Source of the DNA: Glomus cerebriforme
Lineage: Eukaryota > Glomeromycota > Glomeromycetes > Glomerales > Glomeraceae
Direction of reading: 5' to 3'
DNA: 64,000 nucleotides
Assembly: GCA_003550305.1 (NCBI GenBank)
Contig: QKYT01000177.1
Span: forward strand, 129,432 to 193,431
Part shown: positions 34,300-45,601 of the stretch, in pieces
How positions within the stretch are numbered: position 1 is the first letter of the stretch
Layout: the number at the start of each line of letters is the position of its first letter
Translations under genes and position numbers: made by a program
The notes under the pieces: model-generated
The model's input: only the letters and a program-made list of their open reading frames with translations
What the model was told of the DNA's origin: nothing
The model's database searches: none

Positions 34300-35800
34300 T
34301 CAGATATTAGTAACTATGTTCACACCGATCGTCCCATCAAATGATGCAAAAACGGATAATCCAGATTTATTTATATGCCAGTCAACGGATGCCACAGGTT
34401 GTTCCGTTACAGTGGCATTAGCCATCAATTTCAATGATTTACTTTTTATTTGAAATAAATTAACGGTCCCAGAGCTAGTCGAAACCATGAATAAATCTGG
34501 TGCTTGAGGAACATGACGTACACACCAAATTGTATCATTCTATATTATTAAATCTATAAATTAGTTTTTTAAATAAAAGAAAATGAATGATTCCTCCTTG
34601 CTTACCTGTTCTTTCATAGTCAATGGTTTTGGCTTGTCCTGATTACCGATTTCAAATACTTCTAAAGTTTTAAGGGAACCAATAGTTAATCTATTAAGTT
34701 TTGTATATTGACGATCAAATTCCAGAGAAACAGCCTAACAAATAAAATTTCGTTAATAAATTATTTGAACTCGAATAAAAAAGTTCAATTGAGTCGAAAG
34801 TCGTACCCCAGAAGTGGTTTTAAATTCTGACAATGTTGACATTGCTTTCAAATCAAATAACTTTACTTCACCACTATCATAACCAGCTGCCACTACTCGC
34901 TCTTCATTATTCCACGCGTTTCCTATAAGAATTATATCAAGTTATTTATCAATACTATTTTTTATACTTAAATGAAATTAAGCAACATACCGAATGCAAC
35001 ACACCAAGTATCTCTGGGTCCTCTAGCTCCCTCAATTGAATCAATTTTAACAACCGGTTTATTTTTCTGCCTGATATCCCATATTTTAACGGTCCCTAAA
35101 CTAAATTCAAATTTAGCACGAAACGCGACAATCGCATTTAAGAAATTAATGTTGCATTATAAAGTAATAACTTACCGTCTCTACTTGCAGTTGCTAATTC
35201 TGGCGGTCCATACGAAGATGTAATAGAACCACCACATCCGTCAATATCGTTAATGATACTCGAGTGAGCTTTGATGGAAATCACCGGTGCCTCAGTATGT
35301 TCAAGATCCCTAAAGAATTAAAAATTTGAATTTAAATTTCATTGAAATATAATTTAAATAATAATATACTTGATAATTACCAAAGAGCAAGACGTCCATC
35401 AAAATCACCAGTTGCTAAGTGACGCGCATTAAGACTTGATGCACCGAACGTTCCACACTTTAGCGCGCCTCCAGTTTCACGCTATTTCATAAAAATTGAT
35501 TATTCTATTTTTATGGTTTATGTCAATAAATGAAAAGTAAAGTTGTTACCTCTTTAATCAGCGTTAATTCTTGCTCGTTAAGTTCGTAAACCTGAAACAA
35601 GCCAGCAGTGCCTTTAGGGTGTTGCCCTAAAACTACAAGTTTTGCTGAAGAAGGTATCCACCTGACGGCATATGTACTATCCATAAATATATTTTAGCAT
35701 TCAACATTAATCAAAAACTTCGCTGAAATTATACCATTTACCCGAATGATAATTTTTTCTTTAAAAGAGTAAATATTTCTGGTTTTTCCTGTAATGTCAT
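34300..35800 (-). CDS. WDR92: WD-repeat protein WDR92/monad (DNAAF10)
   Basis: WDR92 is a WD40 beta-propeller that works with the R2TP/prefoldin-like chaperone complex and, in ciliates, algae and animals, is needed to pre-assemble axonemal dynein. Eight exons (35742-35800, 35550-35676, 35381-35481, 35176-35309, 34991-35095, 34807-34922, 34606-34734, 34300-34539) join in phase to 336 residues. Family motifs are plain: [99 protein letters not shown] and a last blade with VASVDWH...SFDGTIGV. It is slightly shorter than the animal protein (about 357). Glomeromycete fungi have no flagellum, so the dynein role cannot apply directly. The start codon is 7 bases from the first ATG of the divergent neighbour. 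Confidence 0.92.
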
Positions 35801-35837
35801 CTTTTCTATGGTTATTTTCAAAAAAAAAAAAGGTTTA

Positions 35838-36893
35838 ATGTCTACTGCGGAATTAGATCATTCTGTATTTATATGCGGGTCAAGCGTACAGGATCAAGAA
35901 GACGAGAAGCATGCAAAACAAGTATATCATCAAATTATGGTGGAAACGCGTAGCAGCAAACAAAATTCAAGAATAGTAGAAAAAAGTGTAACAAAACGCA
36001 ATTCAATTGAACCTTTAATACAGCCTACAAAACGCGCTCGTAAAGAAAAAGTCAATAAAGTAACCGTAAAGTCCAATTCAACTATAATAAATCTTAAACC
36101 AACCCTTTCTAGTATTCATGAACACCTTGCTGCTCAAGCGTCAAGGGAAAGAGCAGCAATACTTTTAAAATATTTTCGAGTTAAAGAACATGGACACGAA
36201 GATATTTTCTTGGGACTTAGAGTACCTTATATTCGGTCAATTTCAAAGAGTCTTGGTTTTTTACCTTTTGCGATTCTAAAAAGTCTTATAGATTCGAAAT
36301 GTCACGAGGAAAGGTTATTATCGGTTATTAATGTAGTTGATAAATATAAAATCTCTCAAGATTTAAATGAGCAAAAAGTGTTATTCGAATTTTATATTAA
36401 GGAGATGAGAGAAGGTATTGATAATTGGGATTTGGTTGATATGTCAGCAAGCCAGGTGGCCGGTTCTTATCTTATAAATAAACCTGAACTTAAAAAAACA
36501 TGGCTTTATGAAAAGTTGATAACTTCAGGTCGCCTTTGGGATAGGAGAATCGCCATCGTATCAACCCAACACTTTATTAACAAGGGTGAATGTGAAGATA
36601 CGATAAAATTGTCCGAAATATTGTTAGATGATAAGGAAGATCTAATTCACAAGGCTACAGGATGGACGTTAAGGGAAATGGGCAAGGTAAATATCTAAAT
36701 GTAATAAGTTCAACTTGACTTTCTATAATATTAATCAATTCAGAAAAAATCTATTCTATAGAAATCCAAGAAAACTCTTGTTAACTTTCTGGATAAACAT
36801 GCAACTAAAATGCCAAGAGTAATGTTAAGATATAGTTTAGAGAAATTTACTGACCAAGAAAAGAGAAAATACATGCAAAAAGGAAACAAGTAA
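35838..36893 (+). CDS. AlkD-like DNA alkylation repair protein
   Basis: Members of this family (Pfam PF08713) are built of HEAT-like repeats; bacterial AlkC/AlkD are glycosylases that remove alkylated bases such as N3- and N7-alkylpurines. Two exons (to 36686, and 36762-36893) join in phase. Seen: a basic, Ser/Thr-rich N-terminal tail about 80 residues long with KRARKEKVNK (a possible nuclear signal), then the HEAT array with EDIFLGLRVPYIRSISK, the conserved DNWDLVDMSASQVAG and WDRRIAIVSTQHFI, and DLIHKATGWTLREMGK at the exon end. Three in-frame starts are possible: 35808, 35838 and 35937. I chose the middle one, giving 326 residues, because 35808 leads into a lysine run encoded by poly-A. 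Family assignment is firm; whether it is a glycosylase is inference. Confidence 0.88.
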
Positions 36894-36928
36894 AATTATA
36901 TGTCTATTTAATATATATTGCATCTTAC

Positions 36929-38155
36929 CTATGAATTCCTTGTCTTTTTACTTTTACGTGTCGACCTCCTTTGCTTTGCATTGTCAGAATTGATTTCTTC
37001 TTTTGCAGATGATGATTCATTTGGCTCATTTGTTATTTCTTGATTCTATCAAAGAAGCGAAAACTAATAGCTTTAATATATTATTAATCCAAAACATTAT
37101 ACATTTTCTTAAAAGAAGCAACCTCTTCGTATTTTTTTTTCTGTATTTCAGCTATTTGTGCTTGTACATCTGTAAGTTCATCTTGCAAACGACGAAGCTC
37201 TTCATATTTCGCATTTAAAGCTGTAAATTATATGTTTTAGTATTTGTTAACTTACTTTATCAATTTTATTGAATACTCTTACCTGTCTGTGGCTTTATTC
37301 GTAATTATTAGTTAAAATTTCCGTTTTTATTACGTTTGAAAATTTAAATGTCTAAATAAAATGTCTAAATAAATCACTGGAAAGTAATACCTACATCTTC
37401 CGGTTTAGGCAATACTATCTTGTTCCATTCCTCTTCCGGAATCTCGTATCTGTGAAAATAACAAATTAGAAATTTAATTAACATCTTTTAAAAATAGGAT
37501 TTTTACTTACAATTCCTTATTGTTTTGAATTCTGCGCTTGATTTCTTCGCGTGACGGTCTATCTAGATAAATAAATATATAATTTATATTGAACTTTCGT
37601 TAATAATTCGAAAAATCCTTAATTACACGAAACTTACTTCCGGTATTAACAATACAATTGTTTTTGCGTTTTATATTCGGCCCTTGAATTTTCGAGTTCT
37701 TTTCTCCAATGACCAATGGGTCGATGTGTAAACCAGCAAATTCTTGTTGAACAAAGAATTATATAAGAATTCATAAAATGCGTTGCAATAAATGAATTTC
37801 GGTCAAGAATATTTATTTTTACCTGCAGTACTTTGCTGCCCCAACATTCTTTGCAACTGCAAATTCATTTGAGCATTGGTTTTTCCGGGTAGACAATTCG
37901 AAGCAATAATTTGTGCCCAATTTCCAATTCCATATTTCATAAGGGCTTTCCGTAAAATATCACATTCTTCTCGGGACCAACCTAATGAGTAGTAAAAATT
38001 ATTGAGAAGTCTATGGTACTTTTAAGAAATTTTCCAATGCTACCTGGAGAAAGGGTACAATTCCAAAGACTTGCTGAGTCATTAGAACGTAATACATTTC
38101 GCGGACCAGTTGGCATGCTTTGAGGTTTCTTGGTTTCTTCAATAACTGGTGTCAT
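36929..38155 (-). CDS. SANT/Myb-domain protein with C-terminal coiled coil
   Basis: Seven exons (38044-38155, 37823-37981, 37638-37742, 37511-37562, 37391-37449, 37123-37220, 36929-37045) join in phase to 233 residues. The Myb-like repeat is at about 37-90: GWSREECDILRKALMKYG, GNWAQIIASNCLPGKTN, then QLQRMLGQQSTAEFAGLHID. A charged linker with EIPEEEWNKIVLPKP leads to a coiled coil (EELRRLQDELTDVQAQIAE) and a basic tail (RRSTRKSKKTRNS). The pattern of one Myb repeat followed by a QLQR..GQQ..AEF.GL motif occurs in conserved but poorly known proteins of several eukaryotes, so DNA binding is likely but the target is unknown. A second donor-like site at about 37280 may mark a 4-base microexon; I left it out because the direct join keeps frame. 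It ends 35 bp from the AlkD-like gene. Confidence 0.85.
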
Positions 38156-38311
38156 CTTTTGGATTAATGTTCTAAGTAATCGCGTTAACTAATTGAAAAG
38201 TATGTCTAGATCTAGATTTTGTAAATACTGATACGCAACTTTTAAAATTACGATTATCTGGCTAAATTATGTAACAAATTTTGGCTGAAATTTATTTTTT
38301 TTTAAAATAAT

Positions 38312-39415
38312 TTACGCGTCAGAAATTGAAGTATGAAATTGCTCCCAAAAAGGATGATCTAATACATTTTTCATTTCTTTCACAATGACTTTTTTATGTT
38401 CGATATTATTGTTAGCTATGTCATAGTCTAAATAATATAATACATTTATATTCAGTTCTTTTAGATAATTATATAACTTATCATAATGCAATGCAACTCT
38501 TAATACACCGTGGCTATCATCTGAAATTGTACATTTTCCTCCTTTTTTTAAAATCAACTTGATAAAAAAGAAACGAAAAAAAAAAATGTTTAAAAAATTG
38601 ATAATAAATAATTTTATAACGAAATAATGTCAAATTAACTTACTTTTAAAATATCCCTTTGTGGATAAGCATCAGGTAAACCAACTTTAAATCCGGCAGA
38701 ATTAATTTCAAATAAACCACCATAATTGATAACATAATCTATATTTCTCTCAACTTTTTTCCAAATTAAATCAGTAAAGATAAAAGTAGGTCTATAAATT
38801 CTTATAATATCAAAATGACCAACAATCATTGGTCTAATATTTTGTAACATTTGATATTGAGAATCAAAATACTCTGCAAATAAATTTTCTTCTGAATTAC
38901 TTTTGATGTATTGTTTATTTGATGATGACGACTTTGAAAGTGCAATTTCAAACATTTCTAAATCAAAATCAATCGGGGTTTCGTGTATATGGTGAACGGA
39001 TCCAACAGCATAATCGAGCGAATATTTTTCTATTAAGTCGAGAACTTCAGAAGTTGAAGAACTGGTAATTGTTTCGGATTCTAATCCAACTAAAAGGGTG
39101 ATTTGAGATTCATATTTTTCTTGTAATCTACGTGCCTCTTTTACAAACCCTTCAAATGTTTTTGATAAATCCGATGGCTGAAGATGAGACTAAAAGTAGA
39201 AGGAAAAGGTAAATCAATGCACAAACAATTTTAAATTTCATTTTTTATGTTTTTACCTCTTCGGGATACAAATCTTGTACTCTATATCTTGGACAATGTT
39301 CAGATAACCCGTACACTAAAAATTTCTTTTTAATAGCCTCCTGAACAATTTCCTCCAGCATTCCTGTTGCATGTTGACAAAATTGACCCGAATGACTATG
39401 ATGAGAGAAAGGCAT
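38312..39415 (-). CDS. HIS2: Histidinol-phosphatase, PHP family
   Basis: Catalyses L-histidinol phosphate to L-histidinol plus phosphate, the penultimate part of histidine biosynthesis, in the cytosol. Three exons (39257-39415, 38644-39189, 38312-38557) join in phase to 316 residues, close to yeast HIS2. The N-terminus carries the metal-binding HHSHSGQF motif of the polymerase-and-histidinol-phosphatase (PHP) fold, then GLSEHCPRYR with the next metal-ligand His. Further in are LLVGLESET, DYAVGSVHHIHETPIDFD, MIVGHFDIIRIYRP, GLFEINSAGFKVGL, QRDILK and CTISDDSHG, which are the remaining PHP motifs. The first ATG gives the family's very short N-terminus. It faces VPS20 across about 480 bp. Confidence 0.95.
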
Positions 39416-39899
39416 GGCTTTTCAAGTCAAGTATGCATTGGAGACTTTAAATTCACTTCACACGTGACTAAAATTGTGATTACCGAAATCGTGTAACATT
39501 TAATAAATTTCGCGTTTCGCACGAATAATTTTCAAAGAAGGAATTAGATGTGTTCCCTTTTTCTAACGTAATTCTAAGTAATTTTTACAAATGAAAGAAT
39601 GATTTTTTGAACTTAGAAGCAAACGAAATATTACTGTCTTATATTAATAATAAATAATCCCTAATAAATTACAGATAAAGTTTATTAAACAAATTGATCA
39701 TAAATAGAATCAATCTATTTGTTAAGATTGTTAAGAGGTTGCTTTCCCTTCACGAGATAGAAAATCTTAGTTATTAAAAAAGAATATAATCGCAATCAGC
39801 CAATAGGAAATTTGTGCTGTATTGTAGATGCAGAATGCAGATCAATAATCTTTGATTAATATTATTATTTCATCATGTGTATTTGCAAGTTTTTTATCA
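39416..39899. promoter_or_regulatory. Divergent promoter region, HIS2 / VPS20
   Basis: This 484-bp gap lies between two head-to-head start codons. No precise element can be named; a TGTTCCC and several TTTCG words occur, and the VPS20 side is T-rich up to the ATG. Confidence 0.4.
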
Positions 39900-40823
39900 A
39901 TGGGGAATAAAAGTAGCAAAATAACTTCTCAGGATCGTGCTATACTTGATTTGAAAGTTCAACGTGATAAGCTAAAGCAGTATCAGAAAAAGGTAAATAA
40001 ACTTAAAAGTTGAATTGTTTTTTTTATATGTACTAATTTTTGATTCAATAAAGCTTCAAATAGTTGCAGAAAAAGAAACTCAAGTAGCAAAAGAAGCTTT
40101 ACTTAAAAATAATAAACGTGGTGCTCTTTTAGCTTTAAAGAAGAAAAAATATCAAGAACAATTACTTAGTAAATCTGATGCACAATTATTGAATCTTGAG
40201 CAATTGGTTTGTATATTTATTTAAATATAAAAACCAAATAAATCTTTATTAATTAATTTTTTTGTTAAAACATAAGACTCAATCCATAGAGTTTGCATTG
40301 GTGGAAAAGGATGTGTTTGCAGGATTAGAACAAGGTAATTTGATTCTTAAAGAAATTCATAACGAAACACCTATCGAAAAGGTTGAGAAATTGATGGAAG
40401 ATACAGCAGATGCTATAGCTTATCAAAATGTAATTACCTTTTATTTTGATTTTATATATATATATATTGTTTTATTACTCACAAAAGTAAAATATACTAA
40501 TTTAAATAGGAAATTTCGGAAGCATTAAGCGGAAAACTAACTAGTGAAGATGAAGACGAAATATTGGCCGAATTAGCTCAAATTGAGAAAGAACGGGTAA
40601 ATATTTTTGGGTTTAGTTATAATAAATATTATAATTGAGATTCATTATTTTCATTTTTATCTTTTAGCTTGTTGATGAACTTCCTCCTGTCCCTATGCAA
40701 GCACCTGTAAGAGAAGATGAAACAGAAAATATCGAAGAATCAATATCAAAACAACAAGAAGTAAAGGCAAAGAAATCACAGAAAGAGAACAGAAAATTGG
40801 AAGCTGCTTTGGAAACCGCTTAG
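39900..40823 (+). CDS. VPS20: ESCRT-III subunit Vps20/CHMP6
   Basis: Vps20 links ESCRT-II (Vps25) to Snf7 and nucleates the ESCRT-III filament that buds vesicles into endosomes. Five exons (39900-39992, 40054-40206, 40277-40429, 40510-40596, 40668-40823) join in phase to 213 residues, the usual length. Seen: the N-myristoylation start MGNKSSK, the Vps20-specific ITSQDRAILDLKVQRDKLKQ, the basic helix pair KRGALLALKKKKYQEQLL, SDAQLLNLEQ, then IEFALVEKDVFAGLEQGN, IEKVEKLMEDTADAIAYQ, and an acidic stretch EDEDEILAELAQIEKE that corresponds to the autoinhibitory/MIM region. The gene lies tail-to-tail with IST1, another ESCRT-III-pathway gene. Confidence 0.96.
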
Positions 40824-41094
40824 TTTATTATATGAAAATAGATGAGTATTTATTATAGGAACAATATTATTTAATTTTGTGGTCAATATAATTGTTTATT
40901 GTTATATGTATTTTAATGATTTAATGTATAATGTAATAATAATATTTTACGTTATTATTTTCTATCTTTTAACAAGAAGTACAAAAAATAAAACTAATAT
41001 AAGTGAATAATTATAAAAAATATCAATTGTTAAATAATCAATCTCACAAAACAGAAAGTTAACTTGCACATGAACTAATAATAAACCTTATTAA

Positions 41095-42536
41095 CTATCT
41101 CCTTTTTAAAGCCTCAAACCTTTTGATCAAATCATCATCATTCGTTAAACTACTGGTTGACGATTTCGATTTAGAATTATTCGAATTTGGCTTTTCATTA
41201 TTAGTATCGAGTTTTGAATATGGAGGTGGATGGGATCCATTAACCTTATTATCATTATTATTATTATCGGATGAATATTCGGGTGGTAAAATGGGCGACG
41301 GAGGAGCTCCAAGATTATTTTTTGAACGGTTTGTAGGTGGTCCAATTGGAACATCTGGAAGTAGATTATCTGAACTGTCTGAATTTGATATGGGATTTGG
41401 TGTTGACGACTTTGGAAGGTGATGAAATGAAGGAGATAGGTCAATTTGATATTATCAAACTGAAGTTGGGTGATCTTTTCTTCATTCTTGTCCGCTTACC
41501 GACTGATTGTTTTCATTTTGTACGTCGTTATTTAATGACATCAATAAATCCATATCTGGTAATGCAGTATACGTAGGTTCCAAGTTATCTTTATTATTCT
41601 TAGATTGTGAATTTATCAACGAATCCGTCTTTCCAATAATATGTAGTTAATAAGGTTAGTTGTGATGTTGTTCCTAATTAAATAATACTTGTGGAAATTT
41701 ACCGAAATCAAACTATCTACATCGTCTACGTCCGCTTTCCAATCTACATTATATGTTTTAGCAATTTCCTCAAGATACCGATTTACCAAAAATGGATCAG
41801 GTGTATTAAACATGAGTTTTTGTATAATCTACAAAATTAAAAAGATCAATAAAAAAAATAAAATTAATTTTAAATTATTTATATTAAATGTTTACCCTTT
41901 CATTAACACAATTATCTTTATTCTCAATCGCATTCAAAGCAAACTCTTTTCCATATTTTCCAATCAATTGATCTCGCACCTATAAAAAAATATTTATTAA
42001 TGATTTTTATAAAATATGTGGTTTTCATAGCTTCTACCAACTTGTCCTAATTCTTTTATCTCTGATCTGGGTGCAGAGTAAATCAATGTATTCACAGCTT
42101 CACTTATTGTCGGATCACAATGTCTATAAAGGTGCAATATTAATTCGTATATTTATGAAAAATCAAAGCAATGCAGTTTTATATCCTTACTTCATTTGCT
42201 CGATAAGTCCAAAACGAGCCATAAGGAGTTCACAATAAAGCTCAAGCATTTCCATTGCTTCAATAAAATAGTCTTCTCGAATGATTCCTTCAACCTGATG
42301 AATAAAGAGAATTTTACAAATATTTAAAATGAAATTTCCTTAAAATATTTAAAGAAATGTAAACGAAAATCTACCCGTATTTTGGCACTTTCCGTCTTTG
42401 AAATTTCTAGCAAAGAAGCAATTTCTCTACGTTGCTGTTTATTGATTGAATTCTTCTTTTGTTGCATAAGTTTAAGTCGATTAACTGCCAATTTTAATTG
42501 AACTTTAAGCCGATTTGGATTATACGACGGAGGCAT
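41095..42536 (-). CDS. IST1: IST1, regulator of Vps4/ESCRT-III
   Basis: Ist1 is an ESCRT-III-like protein that controls the AAA ATPase Vps4 and so filament disassembly. Seven exons (42375-42536, 42191-42294, 42042-42123, 41896-41979, 41703-41828, 41500-41628, 41095-41409) join in phase to 333 residues. The Ist1 core is clear: LKVQLKLAVNRLKLMQQKK, RREIASLLE, IRVEGIIREDYFIEAMEML, ELYCELLMARFGLIEQM, TLIYSAPRSEIKELGQ, QLIGKYGKEFALNA and PFLVNRYLEEIAKTYNVDW. A Ser/Pro/Asn-rich linker follows, and the protein ends with DDDLIKRFEALKRR, a MIT-interacting motif that binds Vps4. The last splice (41410-41499) was placed to reach this frame; the alternative is an earlier stop near 41480, which would lose the motif. 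Start codons of IST1 and the cytochrome c synthase gene are about 150 bp apart. Confidence 0.93.
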
Positions 42537-42686
42537 GGTTTTTTTAATTCTCGTGAAAAATCAAAAAGGCAGTTTTTGATTTGAAGTGAAATTGATTTAT
42601 TATTGATTACGTTTTGTTACACTGCATAATAATAGATCTAATTTTTTCAAGATTAATCTAAGGGTTTTTCCCATTTCTCATCTTTA
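42537..42686. promoter_or_regulatory. Short divergent promoter, IST1 / HCCS
   Basis: Only 150 bp separate the two start codons, so both genes must share promoter DNA. A T-rich tract precedes each start. No named element is evident. Confidence 0.45.
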
Positions 42687-43681
42687 ATGCAAGATAAACC
42701 TTCAACAAATTCGACAGGTGCATCATCCTGTCCTGTAAACCATTCTGTATGGTCTTCGATTATTCCTTCTGATACTGAAAAAGAGCCAGTTCCACAATAC
42801 ATTACTACATTACAGCAATGTCCAGTTGTGCCTAACTCTACAGTGACTACACAAACTCAAGACCAAAAAAACAGACAAGCTAACACAAATAGTGAGAGAG
42901 AAGGATGTGGTAGTGACTCGTTGATAAATGCATCGAATAATATGCTTTTGTATCCAAATCAAAAGCAAGCAAAGGGACAACGTATTTCCCTTAGTACAAC
43001 ACGCGAACTTTCAAACATTCCACGCGTAATTGGAAATGGTGAATCAACTAGCGTTAATAATGAGGAGAAAGTATGGATATATCCGTCAGAACAAATGTTC
43101 TTTAATGCAATGAAACGTAAAAATTGGAATCCTAGGGAAGAAGATATGCGTGTTGTTATACCAATGCACAACGCAGTTAATGAAAAAGCATGGAAAGAAA
43201 TTTTAGAATGGGAAAAATTACATGAAAAGTGAGTATTTTAATGATTTTGTTTTCATAGATTTTAATGGTCTATTTATATCTATATATGTATGAAATAGTA
43301 AATGTGGCGGACCAAAACTGATAAAATTTCAAGGTAAAGCAAAAAATATCACACCGAAAGCCAGATTATTTAATTTGTTAGGGTAAGTTTTATTTTTTGA
43401 ATATTTTAACTATTACATTAAAGATGTTTTCATTAAATGTTATTTATAATTTTTATAATTTATATAGTTATAAGCTTCCTTTTGATAGACACGATTGGGT
43501 AATTGATCGTTGTGGAAAACAAGTGACATATATAATTGATTTTTATTCCGGACAACCTGATCCAAAATTTCCTCAAGCAGTCAGTTTTTATTTGGATGTT
43601 CGCCCAGCTTTGACTTTTAATGGGGCTTTACATAGATTACGAAGATGGACATATGATTTAAAAATGAATTGGATGAATTAA
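42687..43681 (+). CDS. CYC3: Holocytochrome c synthase (cytochrome c heme lyase)
   Basis: The enzyme covalently attaches heme to the CXXCH motif of cytochrome c in the mitochondrial intermembrane space. Three exons (42687-43228, 43299-43382, 43468-43681) join in phase to 279 residues. Two heme-regulatory Cys-Pro motifs are visible near the N-terminus (SSCPV, Cys15; QQCPV, Cys45), as in fungal enzymes. Core motifs: [36 protein letters not shown] with the conserved heme-contact His, [41 protein letters not shown] and [16 protein letters not shown]. The first ATG is taken as start. Nothing suggests loss of function. Confidence 0.96.
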
Positions 43682-43844
43682 TCTGTCACAATCTATATTA
43701 TTTATCATTAAGGTTTGATTAAAATTATTAACTACATACTTTTGAAAAGAGAAAAATCTTTAAATTAATTTAAATTATATAGATTTTTTTGAAATTTATC
43801 CGGAATAGAATAAACAAAAATTGAAATGATCCATTTTTTTCTAT

Positions 43845-45447
43845 TTAAGGTAAAATAATATATTTTTGCAAATGTTCTGGAATTGCATGAAGGAGTTGTT
43901 TACTTTCTAACCATTTTCGACCTGAAATAAGAGGATATTATTTAATATTGAACATATTTAGAAGTTGGCGTTTAACAATTTGAAGTCAACTTACTGAATA
44001 ATCGCGATTGATACCTATATGCACCATCGCAAAGAATTGTGACAATTTTCTTCCCTAGTTATTTCGAAATGAATGGGTTACGTTTCAGAATACACAAAAT
44101 TTTTTTCCCAGTAATATTAATAAGATTAATACCTGGACCTAATATTTTCGCCATCTCGACTGCAGCTACAACATTCAATGCTGTTGACGCGCCCATATAG
44201 AGCCCTTCTTTATCTAGCAGTCTGTACACCATTTCGATTGATTTTTCATCCGAAATATATAATGCATCGTCTATCAAATCCACATCTTGTTGAAGGTTGG
44301 TAGTCACACGCCCCTGTCCTATGCCTTCGGTTATCGAGCTTCCCGAGCGCTCGTTTAGTTTTCCACCACTTTTGAAATAACTATATAAGACTGAACCTGG
44401 TGGATCAGCAATGAATGATTTAACCTTTGGGTTTTTTTCTTTCAAAAAACGTGTTACCCCTGCAAGAGTGCCACCAGTACCGGTAGAGCACGTGAAGCCG
44501 TCAATAAGACCATCGGTTTGTTCCCAAATTTCTGGTCCAGTAGTCTCTAGATGTGCGCGTCGATTTGCAACATTATCGAACTGGTTAGTCCAAACAGCAT
44601 TGGGTAATTTTTCTGCATGTCTTCGAGCTTGATGATTATAGTTTTCTGGATTCTCAAAAGCTACTGCCGGAACTGGATAAACTTCCGCTCCTAAAAATAA
44701 AAAATAAAATACGATAGTTAAACGATCCATTATATTTCTAAAAAAAAAATTACAGCAATAATATTATAAAAGTTTTGTTACCTAGCATCCTAAGCAAGTC
44801 GATTTTTTCTTGGCTTTGAGTATTTGGCATATAAATTACGCATTTGTATCCTTTTGCTCTACAAACATGAGCAAGTCCAATGCCAGTATTACCTAATAAT
44901 GAAGTATATCAATATATACTATAAAAATAGTCCAAGTTTGTTAAAACTACTGAAATAAATATTCTTACCGGCTGTACCTTCCACAACAGTGCCACCCGTT
45001 TTGATTAAACCTATATGAAAATGAAATGAGGATTCATAATTGATACTATCGTATATTTTAAATATAATATTATAAACCTTTCTCTTCTGCTTCTTTGACA
45101 ACGAATAGAGCGGCACGGTCTTTTACTGAACCACCTGGATTCATGAATTCGGCTTTTCCAAGAATATCTGATCCTGTTTCCTCGCTTAAACTTTTTAGTC
45201 GTATCTGAATTAATTTGCTTCTATTTTTTAGTAACGATAGATTAGAAACCAATTGCATGCATAAATGAGTTGATTTACCAAAGGAGTATTTCCTATTGTG
45301 TCGACGAAGCCATCCTTTATCTGAATTTAAAAAAATAAATAAATAAAATTTTATTATCATAAAGTTAATTCTGTAAATTCATACCTTAAAGGACGAGGAA
45401 ACACTAGAGTATAATCTTGTAAATCTCAGTAGTCGAGTTGTAAGCAT
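43845..45447 (-). CDS. Mitochondrial cysteine-synthase-like PLP enzyme
   Basis: Belongs to the fold-type II PLP enzymes of the cysteine synthase/cystathionine beta-synthase group; fungal members of this subgroup (cysteine synthase 2, like yeast YGR012W) sit at the mitochondrial outer membrane, and their exact substrate is debated. Eight exons (45385-45447, 45279-45320, 45078-45204, 44969-45010, 44782-44892, 44133-44690, 43995-44054, 43845-43921) join in phase to 359 residues. An N-terminal basic, Ser-rich leader ([15 protein letters not shown]) suggests mitochondrial targeting. Motifs: [24 protein letters not shown] with the PLP lysine at about 63, [64 protein letters not shown] and [12 protein letters not shown]. 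Tail-to-tail with the cytochrome c synthase gene; head-to-head with the zinc-knuckle gene. Confidence 0.93.
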
Positions 45448-45601
45448 ATTTTTCTTTCTGATTAGAAAAGAAGTTTACGAAAGCAATTTATAATAAATTT
45501 TTTTTGTGATACTGATTATCGAAAAAAAAAAATGATTTCATACTAAATTTCATTTCAAATTAGAATCACATGGATTAGCGTCTCTAAAATTTTTGATAAA
45601 C
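45448..45601. promoter_or_regulatory. Short divergent promoter, cysteine synthase / ZCCHC9-like
   Basis: 154 bp lie between the two start codons. It contains an A-run followed by AATGATTTCATAC. No specific factor site is apparent. Confidence 0.4.

Noticed and set aside
41145..41444. Minus-strand 99-codon frame over the 3' part of IST1
   Set aside because: The frame shifted by one encodes the Ser/Pro-rich linker and the terminal MIT-interacting motif, and fits the splice phases.
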